From NCBI RefSeq assembly GCF_005876985.1, contig NZ_VAHD01000003.1:558001-622000 (forward strand): a DNA stretch of 64,000 nt, read 5' to 3'. Every line of letters starts with the position of its first letter. Position 1 is the stretch's first letter. The notes under the pieces were generated by a model, which was not told the origin of the DNA, made no database searches, and saw only the letters and a program-made list of their open reading frames with translations. The translations under genes and the position numbers were made by a program. Positions 42,147 to 51,442 of the stretch are shown one piece after another. This DNA is from Rhodoferax bucti. GTDB lineage: Bacteria > Pseudomonadota > Gammaproteobacteria > Burkholderiales > Burkholderiaceae_C.

Positions 42147-43060
42147 TTGCGCAAGCGCTCCGTCAGCACCGTCTCATCCAGATTCAGCCCCAATGAGCGG
42201 GCTACGTGGTCATTCAGCACAACAGAGAAATCGACCGGGTACTGGGACCCCACAGCAGCCCCCTGCAACTGCGACCGCGCCATGGTGACCGCCTGCAACC
42301 CGATTTGTCTGGGGGTGCTGTGCAACGACAGCAAGGCACCCGCACGCACATACGCCGGCGAGAATGCCAGCATGGGCACCCGTGCACGGTAAGTGGCGAG
42401 CAGCACATTGGAAATACTGGAGCCGTTGTAGACCTGCGGGTCGGGTATGGCCAGCAATACATCGGTGTCGTCCAACACCGCCTTCAAGCCTGCAAACAAG
42501 GTATTGCCGCCGCCCACATAGCCATTCACCAACTCAAACCCGCGGGCCTGCAAGGCAGACTGCACCGCCTGGGCCTGCACGCCAGACTCCGCGCCCCACA
42601 GCACGCCAACCTTGCGCGCATCGGGCAGCGCCAGGCGCAGCAACTCGGACTGCCGGGGAAAGGGCTGCTCCAGATACAAAGCGCTTACCGGCGCCTGGGG
42701 CTTGCGACCCAACTCCCGCAGTACCCGTTCATACCCTGCCTTGGGAATCAGGGCAGCGACCACCGGCACACGCACGTCACGCGCCAGTACCTTGGAGAGG
42801 GCGTCCGTCCCCAACGTCACAATCACTTTGGCCGCGATCAAGGGGGACGCCTCCAGTCCTGGCGCATCTGGCAGGTACAACACTTGCGTCTCAAGTTTGT
42901 CCGACACCCGGCCCATTTCTGCCACTACGGTCTGGGCAGCCTCCAAATACCCCGGACTGCGGTCCCCGCTCACAATCACGACATCCGCAGCCTGCGCCGT
43001 GCCGGCCCATAGCAGACTCGACAGCAGCAGGCAGAAGCAGCGGAAGTGCTTGCCGAGCAT
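42128..43060 (-). CDS. Periplasmic binding protein, ABC_sub_bind (PF04392-like), without transporter
   Basis: 310-residue exported protein with a signal peptide ending at GTAQA. It resembles the ABC_sub_bind/YcjR-like branch of type I periplasmic binding proteins: two Rossmann-like lobes (VVIVSGDRSPGYLEAAQ..., KVIVTLGTDALSKVL, then VGVLWGAES and VLLAIPDPQVYNGSSISNVLLATY). No permease or ATPase gene is near. It sits between a TonB receptor gene (5-base gap) and the kinase gene (19-base overlap), so it probably presents a ligand to the kinase rather than to a transporter (inference). GGAG precedes the ATG. Confidence 0.85.
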   Translation of the reverse strand: MLGKHFRCFCLLLSSLLWAGTAQAADVVIVSGDRSPGYLEAAQTVVAEMGRVSDKLETQVLYLPDAPGLEASPLIAAKVIVTLGTDALSKVLARDVRVPVVAALIPKAGYERVLRELGRKPQAPVSALYLEQPFPRQSELLRLALPDARKVGVLWGAESGVQAQAVQSALQARGFELVNGYVGGGNTLFAGLKAVLDDTDVLLAIPDPQVYNGSSISNVLLATYRARVPMLAFSPAYVRAGALLSLHSTPRQIGLQAVTMARSQLQGAAVGSQYPVDFSVVLNDHVARSLGLNLDETVLTERLRKWERRQ

Positions 43061-43065
43061 GGTGA

Positions 43066-45009
43066 TTACTGCTCCACCTGCAGGGACACGAATGCCCGCC
43101 GATCGAAGCGGAATTTCCAGTCCCCATCGCGGTAAGGTTGGTCCACGTTCTGCAACACGAAGGATATTTCCGCCTTGCTCCGCCCCAAGCGGAAGGGCTT
43201 GGCCACGCGGAAGTCGGTGCGCGCCACGGTATACAGCTGCTTGCTGTCGGACATAAGCGCAATGTCCTCGGACTGGGCATGCATCATGGACCAGACATAC
43301 CCGGCATCGGTGGTGTACATGCCCGCCAGAGACATTGCGTAACGCGCGGCACTGTGGGATACGCGGAAGCGCTCAGCCCCGGCCACATCCGTCCAGGCCT
43401 GCGTCAGAAATACCAAAGCGCTGGCGGAGGGTTTCCACTGCAACTGGTGCTCTGCACCAGTGATACGGTAATTGTCGATATTGCGGTAGTCATCAGGATC
43501 GCTGTCCTGCGCTTTTTTCGGGCGCTCGATGCCATCTGAAATACGCTCCTCGAACAAACGCATGTCCCCAGACACACCCACCCACGGCAGGCTCAGGTTG
43601 TAGCCCAGCTCGCGGCTGTATATTTTTTCGGGGCCGACCTGACCGCTGCTGAGTACCGTGGTGATGGGGTTGGCACCATTCACGTCGTAGTACCGCACAG
43701 CGGCGTATTTTTCGTACGCACTCGGCGGACGGAAAGCGGAGGACACCCCCGCACGCAAAGTATGACCGGTTGCCACATGCCAATTGGCCATGACACGGGG
43801 GGACACCGTATTGCCCCCCAACTCACTCTGCTCCAGCATGGCCCCGCTATTCAGCACCACGGTGGGCGTCAAGTGCCACTCGGCATTGCCGAACAAACGC
43901 TGGAAGTTGGAGGTCACGGAACCTCGGGCATCAAAACTGGCGGGCGACGTGATCACCTCGCGGCGCAGTTCGCCCCCCCATACGGTCCGCCACTCCTCGC
44001 TCCAACGGGCGGTGTGCTGCAGGGTCATGGCCTGGGTGACTTCGCGGGCGCCGAAATCGATAGGGATGCCGTAGTAGTTCACACCCGCCGCCGTAGAGAG
44101 ATAGGGAAAGTTATCCCGGTGCGTGTTCTCGGTATGCGACGCGGTGAATTGCACATCCTGGTCAAAACCCAGAGGCACATGCATGTCTGCCTGAACAAAT
44201 TGCGCGCCCAAGAAACGGCTCCGCTCCGCATTGCCCGCAGAGCCCGTACTTCCCCGTCCCGCATCAATACCCAAGCTCCCGGCCCGCAACTCCAGCTCCC
44301 TGCCTTTGTCCATGGACAGCGCCGCAGACACGTTCACCCGCGACACCCGGTTGACGCCATAGGCTGAACGCAGACCCATATCCCCCCGACTGTCCGCACT
44401 CAAGCGGTATGCACTCTCGGTGCTCCCCCAACCAATGCTGGCTGCGGCATCCGCCACTCCGTTATCTCCACCGGTGAAGCGCACGCGGGGGCCAGAGGTT
44501 TCCCGGACGTCCCGGGACACGATGTTGACCACCCCCAGGAATGCCCGTGCGCCATAGGCTGCGGAGTTGGAACCGCGCAGAATTTCGATCCGTTCGATGT
44601 CATCCATCGCCAGCGTCTGCAGCCCCAAACCCGCCGAGCCTTGCAAATGCCCGGAATACACCGAGCGTCCATCCACGAGTACCTGGATGCGGTTGGCCCA
44701 GTCATCGTTGCGGCCGTGGTAGCTGGCCACCGGGGCATCGGTCTCAAACGAGGTCGTTGTCTGGAAGCCCGGCACCAGCCGCAACAAATCGGCAACATCC
44801 CGCGCTCCGGACATGCGGATGAAATTGTGATCCAGTACGGTGACCGCTCCCGGGGTTTCATCCAGAGGCTGCGCCAGGCGGGAGACCGATAGCACCACCG
44901 GCATTTCGTCCAGAAAGTCCTGCTCAGAAACACCTTGCCGGGCCGTGGACTGGGCCACCACCCAAGGGCTTAGCAATGTCAGTAATATGGCGAGTGGTAC
45001 TTGTTTCAT
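43066..45009 (-). CDS. TonB-dependent outer-membrane receptor (first gene of sensory operon)
   Basis: About 647-residue receptor. A signal peptide ends at WVVAQ. A short TonB-box-like region (EMPVVLSVSRL) precedes the plug domain (about residues 40-165: ETPGAVTVLDHNFIRMSGA, VLVDGRSVYSG, IERIEILRGSNSAAYGARAFLGVVNI cut by normal spacing). The rest is a beta-barrel ending RRAFVSLQVEQ. There is no N-terminal STN domain, so it is not a classic FecA-type sigma-factor transducer. It leads a three-gene operon with a binding protein and a hybrid kinase. The ligand is unknown; the plug resembles vitamin B12 or siderophore receptors only generally. A GTG 18 codons upstream is an alternative start. Confidence 0.9.
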   Translation of the reverse strand: MKQVPLAILLTLLSPWVVAQSTARQGVSEQDFLDEMPVVLSVSRLAQPLDETPGAVTVLDHNFIRMSGARDVADLLRLVPGFQTTTSFETDAPVASYHGRNDDWANRIQVLVDGRSVYSGHLQGSAGLGLQTLAMDDIERIEILRGSNSAAYGARAFLGVVNIVSRDVRETSGPRVRFTGGDNGVADAAASIGWGSTESAYRLSADSRGDMGLRSAYGVNRVSRVNVSAALSMDKGRELELRAGSLGIDAGRGSTGSAGNAERSRFLGAQFVQADMHVPLGFDQDVQFTASHTENTHRDNFPYLSTAAGVNYYGIPIDFGAREVTQAMTLQHTARWSEEWRTVWGGELRREVITSPASFDARGSVTSNFQRLFGNAEWHLTPTVVLNSGAMLEQSELGGNTVSPRVMANWHVATGHTLRAGVSSAFRPPSAYEKYAAVRYYDVNGANPITTVLSSGQVGPEKIYSRELGYNLSLPWVGVSGDMRLFEERISDGIERPKKAQDSDPDDYRNIDNYRITGAEHQLQWKPSASALVFLTQAWTDVAGAERFRVSHSAARYAMSLAGMYTTDAGYVWSMMHAQSEDIALMSDSKQLYTVARTDFRVAKPFRLGRSKAEISFVLQNVDQPYRDGDWKFRFDRRAFVSLQVEQ

Positions 45010-45103
45010 GGGTCCAGGCCCCAAGACAGTGGCTGCAATTTTGAAGTCCTGTTGATTTTGCACTTTGAATACGCGAATTCACGCACAACCCCGACAAAAC
45101 GCC

Positions 45104-46252
45104 ATGGCGAACCGCAACACCCGTGTTTTTCCGCTGATCGACGAGCGGACCGTTGGATTTCCCATACGCCCGGCGCCCCCCCCTGCCCTTTCGCCTTCTC
45201 ACATGCTGCAGGACGCCTTGGGCCGCCCCTTGCGTGACTTGCGCATCAGTGTGACCGACCGCTGCAACTTCCGCTGTAGTTACTGCATGCCCAAAGAGGT
45301 GTTTGACAAAGACTACCGCTACCTACACCACAGCGCCCTGCTGAGTTTTGAGGAAATCACCACGCTTGCCCGCGAATTCGTGGCGCTGGGGGTACAAAAA
45401 ATCCGCCTTACCGGGGGGGAACCCTTGTTGAGGAAAAATATCGAGACCCTGATCGGACAGCTGGCAGAGCTCCGCACCCCGGACGGCCAGGCGCTGGACA
45501 TCACCCTGACCACCAACGGCGCACTGCTGGCCAAAAAAGCGGCGTCCTTGCGTGACGCCGGGCTCCAGCGTGTGACGGTCAGCCTCGATGCCCTCGACGA
45601 CACTGTTTTCAAGGCCATGAATGATGTGGACTTTCCGGTGCGGGAGGTGCTCAAGGGCATAGAGGCAGCCCAAACTGCCGGCCTCGGGCCCCTCAAGGTC
45701 AACATGGTGGTCAAGCGCGGCACCAATGATCAGGAAATCCTGCCCATGGTGCGTCACTTTAAGGGCAGCGGCGTGGCTCTGCGCTTCATCGAATACATGG
45801 ATGTAGGTGCCACCAACGGCTGGCGCATGAACGACGTGCTGCCCTCCCACGAGGTGCTGGAGTTGATTCGCCAGCAGATGCCGCTCGTCCCCCTGCCCAG
45901 CCGGCAAACCGGGGAAACCGCGCAACGCTGGGGCTTTGCCAAAGCCAATGGCTCGCACGATGCTGCGGCCGGGGAAGTGGGCTTTATCAGCAGCGTGACG
46001 CGAGCCTTTTGCGGCGACTGCAATCGCGCCCGCCTCTCTACGGAGGGGCAACTGTACATGTGCCTCTTCGCGGGCAAGGGACACGACTTGCGCACCCTGC
46101 TGCGCGCAGGAGCCTCCCCCACCGAACTTCGCCAAGCGATTGCTGGCATCTGGGGGGATCGAAACGATCGTTACTCCGCATTGCGCGGGCTAGCACCCGC
46201 CGACGCCTCCGCACCTGTGCGGCGCGTGGAAATGAGCTACATCGGGGGATAG
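45104..46252 (+). CDS. moaA: GTP 3',8-cyclase
   Basis: 382-residue radical-SAM enzyme for the first step of molybdenum cofactor synthesis. The N-terminal cluster motif CNFRCSYC (CxxxCxxC, near residue 65) and LTGGEPLLR are present. The second cluster cysteines are in [19 protein letters not shown], and the C-terminus ends in the required Gly-Gly (YIGG). The roughly 50-residue N-terminal extension is common in Burkholderiales. No other moa genes are in the window. The start is uncertain: the ATG is chosen over a TTG 13 codons upstream. Confidence 0.95.
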   Translation: MANRNTRVFPLIDERTVGFPIRPAPPPALSPSHMLQDALGRPLRDLRISVTDRCNFRCSYCMPKEVFDKDYRYLHHSALLSFEEITTLAREFVALGVQKIRLTGGEPLLRKNIETLIGQLAELRTPDGQALDITLTTNGALLAKKAASLRDAGLQRVTVSLDALDDTVFKAMNDVDFPVREVLKGIEAAQTAGLGPLKVNMVVKRGTNDQEILPMVRHFKGSGVALRFIEYMDVGATNGWRMNDVLPSHEVLELIRQQMPLVPLPSRQTGETAQRWGFAKANGSHDAAAGEVGFISSVTRAFCGDCNRARLSTEGQLYMCLFAGKGHDLRTLLRAGASPTELRQAIAGIWGDRNDRYSALRGLAPADASAPVRRVEMSYIGG

Positions 46253-46253
46253 C

Positions 46254-46721
46254 TCAGGCACGCGCCTTCAAGGCGCTCTCCACCCCCAGGTTGGCCAATG
46301 CATCTGCGCGCTCGTTGCCCGGGTCGCCCGCATGGCCTTTGACCCATTGCCAGTCGATCCGATGACCGACGCCATTGACCAAGGCATCCATACGCTGCCA
46401 GAGATCCACATTTTTCACCGGTTGCTTGCTGGCGGTCTTCCAACCCTTGGCTTTCCAGCCCGCCAGCCATTCGGTCATGCCCTTAAGCACGTATTGACTG
46501 TCCACATGCAGAGTCACGCGACAGGGGCGTTTGAGCGCAGCCAAGGCCTCGATTACCGCCATCATTTCCATGCGGTTATTGGTCGTGCCCAACTCGCCTC
46601 CGAACAATTCTTTTTCCGACCCGTCAGCCGAACGCAGCAAAACGCCCCAGCCGCCGGGACCCGGATTGCCTTTGCAGGCGCCATCGGTGTAAATCACCAC
46701 GGAGGTCAACACATCACTCAC
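46254..46721 (-). CDS. rnhA: Ribonuclease HI
   Basis: 155-residue enzyme cutting RNA in RNA-DNA hybrids. The catalytic acids are in [14 protein letters not shown] (Asp10 type), [13 protein letters not shown] (Glu48 type), HVDSQYV (Asp70 type) and NERADALA (Asp134 type). The GTG start overlaps the stop of the upstream methyltransferase gene by 4 bases (GTGA). It ends one base past the convergent moaA stop. Confidence 0.96.
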   Translation of the reverse strand: MSDVLTSVVIYTDGACKGNPGPGGWGVLLRSADGSEKELFGGELGTTNNRMEMMAVIEALAALKRPCRVTLHVDSQYVLKGMTEWLAGWKAKGWKTASKQPVKNVDLWQRMDALVNGVGHRIDWQWVKGHAGDPGNERADALANLGVESALKARA

Positions 46722-47518
46722 ACACTGTCCTTTTCACCATTCTTGACGGCAGCAAACTGCGATTGCTGCACCACAGGCACTGTCGCCGGGTTGCGTTGGG
46801 CAACGCTGCGCCACTGACTTCCCAGTAAGCGCATGCCACGCACCCGCTTGGTAGCCACTACAAAATAAGTAGCACCAAAAATAGGCCACCAGCGCGCGCC
46901 CACCCTGTCCAGCCAGGACCAGCGACGCAGCCACTTCACCGAATCCACCGCCGGGCGGTAGCAGCCGAAACGCCCGACATCCACTTCAAAACTCAAGAGT
47001 CGCAGCCAGTCCCGCAGACGCCAATAGCCAATCAAATCGCCCCACTGGGGTAGAAAAACTGCGCCCCAACCGAAGCGCTGGTACCACCGGCTACGCCGCT
47101 GCCGCAACCCCCAGAGACTGGCCGGGTTGAGACCACAAATCACCACCTTGCCCTCGGGCACCAGCACACGCTCCACTTCGCGCAGTGTCGCATGCGGATC
47201 GGTACTGAACTCCAGCGTGTGGGGCAGCACCAAAAGATCAATGCTGTTGGCCGGAAAAGGCAGCGCGGTAAAGTCTGCATAGAAATCAACCACCGCCACT
47301 TGCTTGCCGCTATGCTCCGGTGTCTCGTGCAAGGCAAACCAGCGGTGCGGCATGCGGTTAGCGCGCAAACCCTGCAGTTCTGGTATGCCCAGTTGCAAGG
47401 CGTGGTAGCCGAACAAATCGGCGACAGCCTCATCCAACTGGGCCTGCTCCCATGCCAGCAGGTAAGCCCCTGCGGGGGAATCCAACCACCCCTGCAAATC
47501 TATAATTTGTGTGCTCAT
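46718..47518 (-). CDS. Class I SAM-dependent methyltransferase-like protein
   Basis: About 266-residue methyltransferase-fold protein found upstream of rnhA in many betaproteobacteria. The conserved late motifs are clear: [38 protein letters not shown], split here by normal spacing, then [14 protein letters not shown]. The usual glycine-rich SAM-binding motif I is weak ([11 protein letters not shown]), so activity is uncertain. Its start codon overlaps that of the divergent gloB gene by two bases, an extreme divergent layout. It is coupled to rnhA. Confidence 0.85.
   Translation of the reverse strand: MSTQIIDLQGWLDSPAGAYLLAWEQAQLDEAVADLFGYHALQLGIPELQGLRANRMPHRWFALHETPEHSGKQVAVVDFYADFTALPFPANSIDLLVLPHTLEFSTDPHATLREVERVLVPEGKVVICGLNPASLWGLRQRRSRWYQRFGWGAVFLPQWGDLIGYWRLRDWLRLLSFEVDVGRFGCYRPAVDSVKWLRRWSWLDRVGARWWPIFGATYFVVATKRVRGMRLLGSQWRSVAQRNPATVPVVQQSQFAAVKNGEKDSV
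47501..47506 (+). promoter_or_regulatory. Perfect -10 box just before gloB
   Basis: TATAAT at 47501-47506 lies 10 bases before the gloB ATG at 47517, inside the divergent methyltransferase gene. Transcription would start at about 47513, leaving almost no leader. No good -35 box is seen. Confidence 0.45.
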
Positions 47519-48287
47519 GAACTTGCTACCACTGCCCGCTTTCACCGACAACTACATCTGGATGTTGCACAACGGACGTGACGCTTTGGTAGTCGATCCG
47601 GGCGATGCACAACCGGTAATGGATGCGCTGCAGCGCCACGCGTTGACACTGCAAAGCATTTTAGTCACGCATCACCATGCGGACCACACCGGCGGGGTCA
47701 ATGCACTGCGTGATGCCACCGGCGCACGCGTTTATGGCCCTGCCCGGGAATCCATTCCCGAGCCCCTGACACGCCTGGTGGAAGGCGATGTCGTCCACAG
47801 CCTGGGCTTGGATTTTCACGTGCTCGATGTGCCGGGCCATACCGCGGGTCATATTGCTTTTGTGGCAGAACCGGCCGGCGAGGCACCGCTCTTGTTTTGC
47901 GGCGACACCTTGTTCAGCGCGGGTTGCGGACGCTTGTTTGAAGGCACTGCGGCACAAATGCTGCACTCGCTGGAAAAGCTGGCAGCACTCCCTGCAAACA
48001 CCCGGGTGTGCTGCACCCATGAATACACCTTGAGCAATTTGCGCTTTGCAGTGGCTGTGGAGCCAGGCAACAGTGACTTGCGGGACTACCGAGCCCATTG
48101 CCAACAACTGCGGGCCCAAGGCCTGCCCACCCTGCCTTCCAGCATGGCGCTGGAAATCCGAATCAACCCTTTTTTGCGCAGCCACCTACCCTCTGTGGCA
48201 GAGCCTGTGCGTGCCCATGACCCCCAAGGCACCCAGGCAGCTGGCGTATTTGCCGCGCTGCGCGAATGGAAAAACACTTTTAAATGA
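47517..48287 (+). CDS. gloB: Hydroxyacylglutathione hydrolase (glyoxalase II)
   Basis: About 256-residue metallo-beta-lactamase-fold hydrolase releasing D-lactate from S-lactoylglutathione, detoxifying methylglyoxal. The metal site is complete: THHHADH (near residue 51), GHTAGH (near residue 108), CGDTLF and CTHEYT. A GTG two codons upstream is an alternative start. No Shine-Dalgarno is visible. Its stop overlaps the mltD start (ATGA). Confidence 0.94.
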   Translation: MNLLPLPAFTDNYIWMLHNGRDALVVDPGDAQPVMDALQRHALTLQSILVTHHHADHTGGVNALRDATGARVYGPARESIPEPLTRLVEGDVVHSLGLDFHVLDVPGHTAGHIAFVAEPAGEAPLLFCGDTLFSAGCGRLFEGTAAQMLHSLEKLAALPANTRVCCTHEYTLSNLRFAVAVEPGNSDLRDYRAHCQQLRAQGLPTLPSSMALEIRINPFLRSHLPSVAEPVRAHDPQGTQAAGVFAALREWKNTFK

Positions 48288-49954
48288 ACCTGATACGTAT
48301 TGCCACCGCGAGCATCGTCGTGTTGCTCGCCGGATGCGCGGGCACCCTCAATTCCCCCATGCCTGCAGACCCGCAGGCCGCGCCCCCTAAGCCTGCGCCA
48401 GCCGATGGTGACAGTCTGACCCTGCGCCCCAGCCGGGAAATCGTGCGCCCGCGCACGCAGGCGCCCTCCTCTACATCCCCGGCGCTCGGGGCTGCCCGCA
48501 ACGGCGATGCCGTGCCGCTGACCGCCGTCGCTCCTTTGCCCAGCTCCCGCTCGGTGGCTGCCATTGCTCCGCCGGCTGATTTGTGGGAACGCATCCGGCG
48601 CGGCTACGCCATGACCGACCTGGAAAGCGACTTAGTGCAAGACCGCGAACAGTGGTACTCCAGCCGGCCCGACTACATCTTCCGGATGACGGAGCGGTCC
48701 AAGAAATACCTCTTCCACATTGTTGAAGAGCTGGAAATCCGCAACATGCCCACTGAGCTGGCGCTGTTGCCGTTCATCGAAAGTGCCTTCAACCCCCAGG
48801 CCGTGTCCAACGCCAAGGCTGCTGGTATGTGGCAATTCATGCCGGCCACCGGCAAGTATTTTGAGTTGAAGCAAAACACCTTCCGGGACGACCGGCGCGA
48901 CGTGCTGGCCTCCACCCGCGCCGCCCTGGACTACCTGCAAAAGCTCTACGGCATGTTTGGCGACTGGCACTTGGCACTGGCCGCTTACAACTGGGGCGAA
49001 GGCAGCGTGGCACGCGCCATCGCCAAAAACAAGCGGGCCGGCCTGCCAACCAGCTACACCGACCTCAACATGCCCATGGAGACCCGCTTTTATGTGCCCA
49101 AGCTGCAGGCGGTGAAAAACATCGTCTCCAAGCCAGGCAAATACGGCTCCAAGCTGCCATTGATCGAGAACCACCCTTACTTTCAGACTGTCACCATCCG
49201 ACGTGACATCGATGTCACCTTGGCCGCCAAGTTGGCTGAAGTGGGCGTGGACGACTTCAAGGCTCTGAACCCCTCCATCAACCGGCCGGTGATCCTGGCC
49301 GCAGGTACCCCGCAGATTTTGCTGCCCTGGGACAACGCAGAAATCTTCCAATCCAACTTGGAAAGCTACGGTGGAGGCCGCCTCGCCAGCTGGACCGCTT
49401 GGGTCGCCCCGACCACCCTGCGCCCTGCCGAGGTAGCCAAACGGGTGGGCATGAGCGAGGCCGATTTGCGCGCCATGAACAATATTCCGCCCAAGGTGGT
49501 GATCCGGGCCGGCTCCACACTGCTGGTGCCACGCAATGCCCATATGCCGGATGTGACCGAAAAAGTGGCGGACAACGGGCAGCTGTCCCTGGCCCCGGAA
49601 ATCACCCTCAAACGCCACACCGTGAAAGCCGGCAAAGGGGATAACGTGGCGAGCATCGCCCGCAAGTACAAAGTCACCCCCGCCAATGTGGCGGAGTGGA
49701 ACAAAGTGAGCAGCACGGCCGCCTTCAAACCGGGCCACGCCGTGGTGCTGTTTTTGCCTGCCGGGGTGAAGCTCAAAGGCGCTGACAAAGCCACTGCAAC
49801 CGCCCAAGCCTCTGCCAAAGACAAAGCGGCCCCTAGCAAAAAAGGCAGCACCGGTAAGAGCGCCAGCAGCAAACCCAAGCCGGACGCGAAACTGGCCAAA
49901 AACTCCAAAGCCCAAGACAAACCGGGCAAAACGGTCAAAAAGAAACAGGGATAA
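48284..49954 (+). CDS. mltD: Membrane-bound lytic murein transglycosylase D
   Basis: 556-residue lipoprotein (lipobox LLAGC at residues 14-18) cutting peptidoglycan. The SLT domain (about residues 145-270) has the catalytic Glu in PFIESAFNPQAVSNAKAAGMWQ cut short here, then FMPATGKYF and ALAAYNWGEGSV. Two LysM-type modules follow (about 395-420 and 445-495), then a Lys/Ala/Ser-rich tail of about 55 residues that may bind the wall. It overlaps gloB by 4 bases, a linkage conserved in proteobacteria. Confidence 0.94.
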   Translation: MNLIRIATASIVVLLAGCAGTLNSPMPADPQAAPPKPAPADGDSLTLRPSREIVRPRTQAPSSTSPALGAARNGDAVPLTAVAPLPSSRSVAAIAPPADLWERIRRGYAMTDLESDLVQDREQWYSSRPDYIFRMTERSKKYLFHIVEELEIRNMPTELALLPFIESAFNPQAVSNAKAAGMWQFMPATGKYFELKQNTFRDDRRDVLASTRAALDYLQKLYGMFGDWHLALAAYNWGEGSVARAIAKNKRAGLPTSYTDLNMPMETRFYVPKLQAVKNIVSKPGKYGSKLPLIENHPYFQTVTIRRDIDVTLAAKLAEVGVDDFKALNPSINRPVILAAGTPQILLPWDNAEIFQSNLESYGGGRLASWTAWVAPTTLRPAEVAKRVGMSEADLRAMNNIPPKVVIRAGSTLLVPRNAHMPDVTEKVADNGQLSLAPEITLKRHTVKAGKGDNVASIARKYKVTPANVAEWNKVSSTAAFKPGHAVVLFLPAGVKLKGADKATATAQASAKDKAAPSKKGSTGKSASSKPKPDAKLAKNSKAQDKPGKTVKKKQG

Positions 49955-49956
49955 AA

Positions 49957-49982
49957 AAAGGGCGCCATTCATGGCGCCCTTT
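49957..49982. terminator. Bidirectional terminator between mltD and MAPEG gene
   Basis: AAAGGGCGCCAT (49957-49968) and ATGGCGCCCTTT (49971-49982) form a near-perfect 12-bp stem with a tiny loop. A run of seven A's begins its left side, giving a U-tract for the leftward transcript. Confidence 0.88.
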
Positions 49983-50001
49983 GCGTTGGTCAATGCCTGT
50001 T

Positions 50002-50415
50002 TCAGCGGGAACCCACCAACAAAATACCGACGTTGGTCAAAAAACCTGCAAACCAAAGGGCAGAGCGCACATTGGCCATGCCGGCGACGTACATCATGAT
50101 GTAGAGCAGGCGCAACACGATAAACAAAAAGGCCAGTACATCCAGCCGCGCCTGCGGGGCACCCAGCTGGTGCGCAATGATGACCGCACCAATAAAGAAC
50201 GGCAGCGCCTCAAAGCTGTTGGCCTGCGCCCCATTGGCACGGGCACGCCAATCGGTCTGGCGGGCAAGCCACTCACGGGGGTTTACATTGTCATAACCGC
50301 CCTGCTTGCGCGGCACGCCAATGCGGCCGTATTTAGCCAGGCCGGCACAGACAATCGGCAATATCGCCGCAATCAGGACACACCAATAAGCAACGGTGAA
50401 GTGGGCGTATTGCAT
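50002..50415 (-). CDS. MAPEG-family membrane protein
   Basis: 137-residue four-helix membrane protein of the MAPEG group (membrane-associated, eicosanoid/glutathione metabolism). Conserved stretches are RANGAQANSFEALPFFIGAVI and the RLLYIMMYVAGM helix. Bacterial members' functions are largely unknown; some have glutathione transferase activity. It is monocistronic between a terminator and recR. The ATG chosen is 6 codons inside the longest frame, which would need a TTG. Confidence 0.86.
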   Translation of the reverse strand: MQYAHFTVAYWCVLIAAILPIVCAGLAKYGRIGVPRKQGGYDNVNPREWLARQTDWRARANGAQANSFEALPFFIGAVIIAHQLGAPQARLDVLAFLFIVLRLLYIMMYVAGMANVRSALWFAGFLTNVGILLVGSR

Positions 50416-50451
50416 GAACAAACGGTCTTTCAAAAAAATAATCGGAAATGC

Positions 50452-51042
50452 CTAGCGGCGGTCCACCAGCGCGTGGGCGATAGTGCCCAGGTCCACGTAC
50501 TCCAGCTCACTGCCCACGGGCACGCCACGCGCCAAGCGGGTCGGGCGCAGGCCACGGGCCTTGAGGCCTTCGGCAATCACATAGGCGGTGGCCTCACCCT
50601 CAGCGGTGAAGTTGGTTGCGAGGATCACCTCTTGCACCACGCCATCACTGGCCCGGTCAAACAACTTCTTGAAACCCAAATCGTGAGGACCTACCCCGTC
50701 CAGCGGGCTGAGCTTGCCCATCAACACAAAGTACAGGCCCTTGTAGGCTCCGGTGCGCTCCATGGCGCTTTGGTCGGCCGGCGTTTCCACCACACAGAGC
50801 TGCGTGCGGTCGCGCCGCTCGTCCAAACAGGTGGAGCACACCGCGTCTTGCGTGAAGGTATGACAACGCTCGCAGTGGTGCACCGTGTCGGTCGCCTGCT
50901 GCAGCGCGCGGGACAAAAACTGGGCCGCCGGCCGGTCGTGCTGCAGCAAGTGAAACGCCATGCGCTGGGCCGACTTGACGCCCACCCCCGGCAAGCCCCG
51001 CAGGGCTTGGATCAGGGTGTCGAGCGCGTTGGTATCCGACAT
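50452..51042 (-). CDS. recR: Recombination mediator RecR
   Basis: 196-residue RecFOR-pathway protein that helps load RecA at gaps. It shows the helix-hairpin-helix region ([20 protein letters not shown]), the four-cysteine zinc site ([16 protein letters not shown]), and a Toprim domain ([20 protein letters not shown]). It lies third in the conserved order dnaX-ybaB-recR, with short gaps of 22 and 45 bases. Confidence 0.96.
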   Translation of the reverse strand: MSDTNALDTLIQALRGLPGVGVKSAQRMAFHLLQHDRPAAQFLSRALQQATDTVHHCERCHTFTQDAVCSTCLDERRDRTQLCVVETPADQSAMERTGAYKGLYFVLMGKLSPLDGVGPHDLGFKKLFDRASDGVVQEVILATNFTAEGEATAYVIAEGLKARGLRPTRLARGVPVGSELEYVDLGTIAHALVDRR

Positions 51043-51064
51043 GGCGATGTGCAGCGGGCGGGTG

Positions 51065-51397
51065 TCAGAACGGGAACTTCATGCCACCGGGCAGGCCCGG
51101 CATGCCGGCCGTGATCTTGCCCATTTTTTCAGAAGAGGTTTCTTCGGCCTTGCGCACGGCAGCATTGAACGCAGCGGCCACCAGATCCTCCAGCATGTCT
51201 TTGTCGTCGGCCAGCAGGCTGGGGTCGATGGCCACGCGCTTGACGTCGTGCTTGCAAGTCATGGTGACCTTGACCAGGCCCGCACCGGACTCACCGGTCA
51301 CTTCGATGTTGCCCAACTCGTCCTGGGCTTTTTTCATGTTGTCCTGCATGGCCTGGGCTTGCTTCATCAGGCCCGCGAGTTGTCCTTTGTTGAACAT
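51065..51397 (-). CDS. YbaB/EbfC-family nucleoid-associated protein
   Basis: 110-residue DNA-binding protein that forms tweezer-shaped dimers. Conserved features are [40 protein letters not shown] and the Gly/Pro-rich end [18 protein letters not shown] precedes the ATG. It sits between dnaX and recR, as in E. coli and most proteobacteria. Confidence 0.95.
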   Translation of the reverse strand: MFNKGQLAGLMKQAQAMQDNMKKAQDELGNIEVTGESGAGLVKVTMTCKHDVKRVAIDPSLLADDKDMLEDLVAAAFNAAVRKAEETSSEKMGKITAGMPGLPGGMKFPF

Positions 51398-51442
51398 GGT
51401 TTTCCTTAAAGGGGGTGAAAAAAGAGAGAAAAGTGATGGCCC

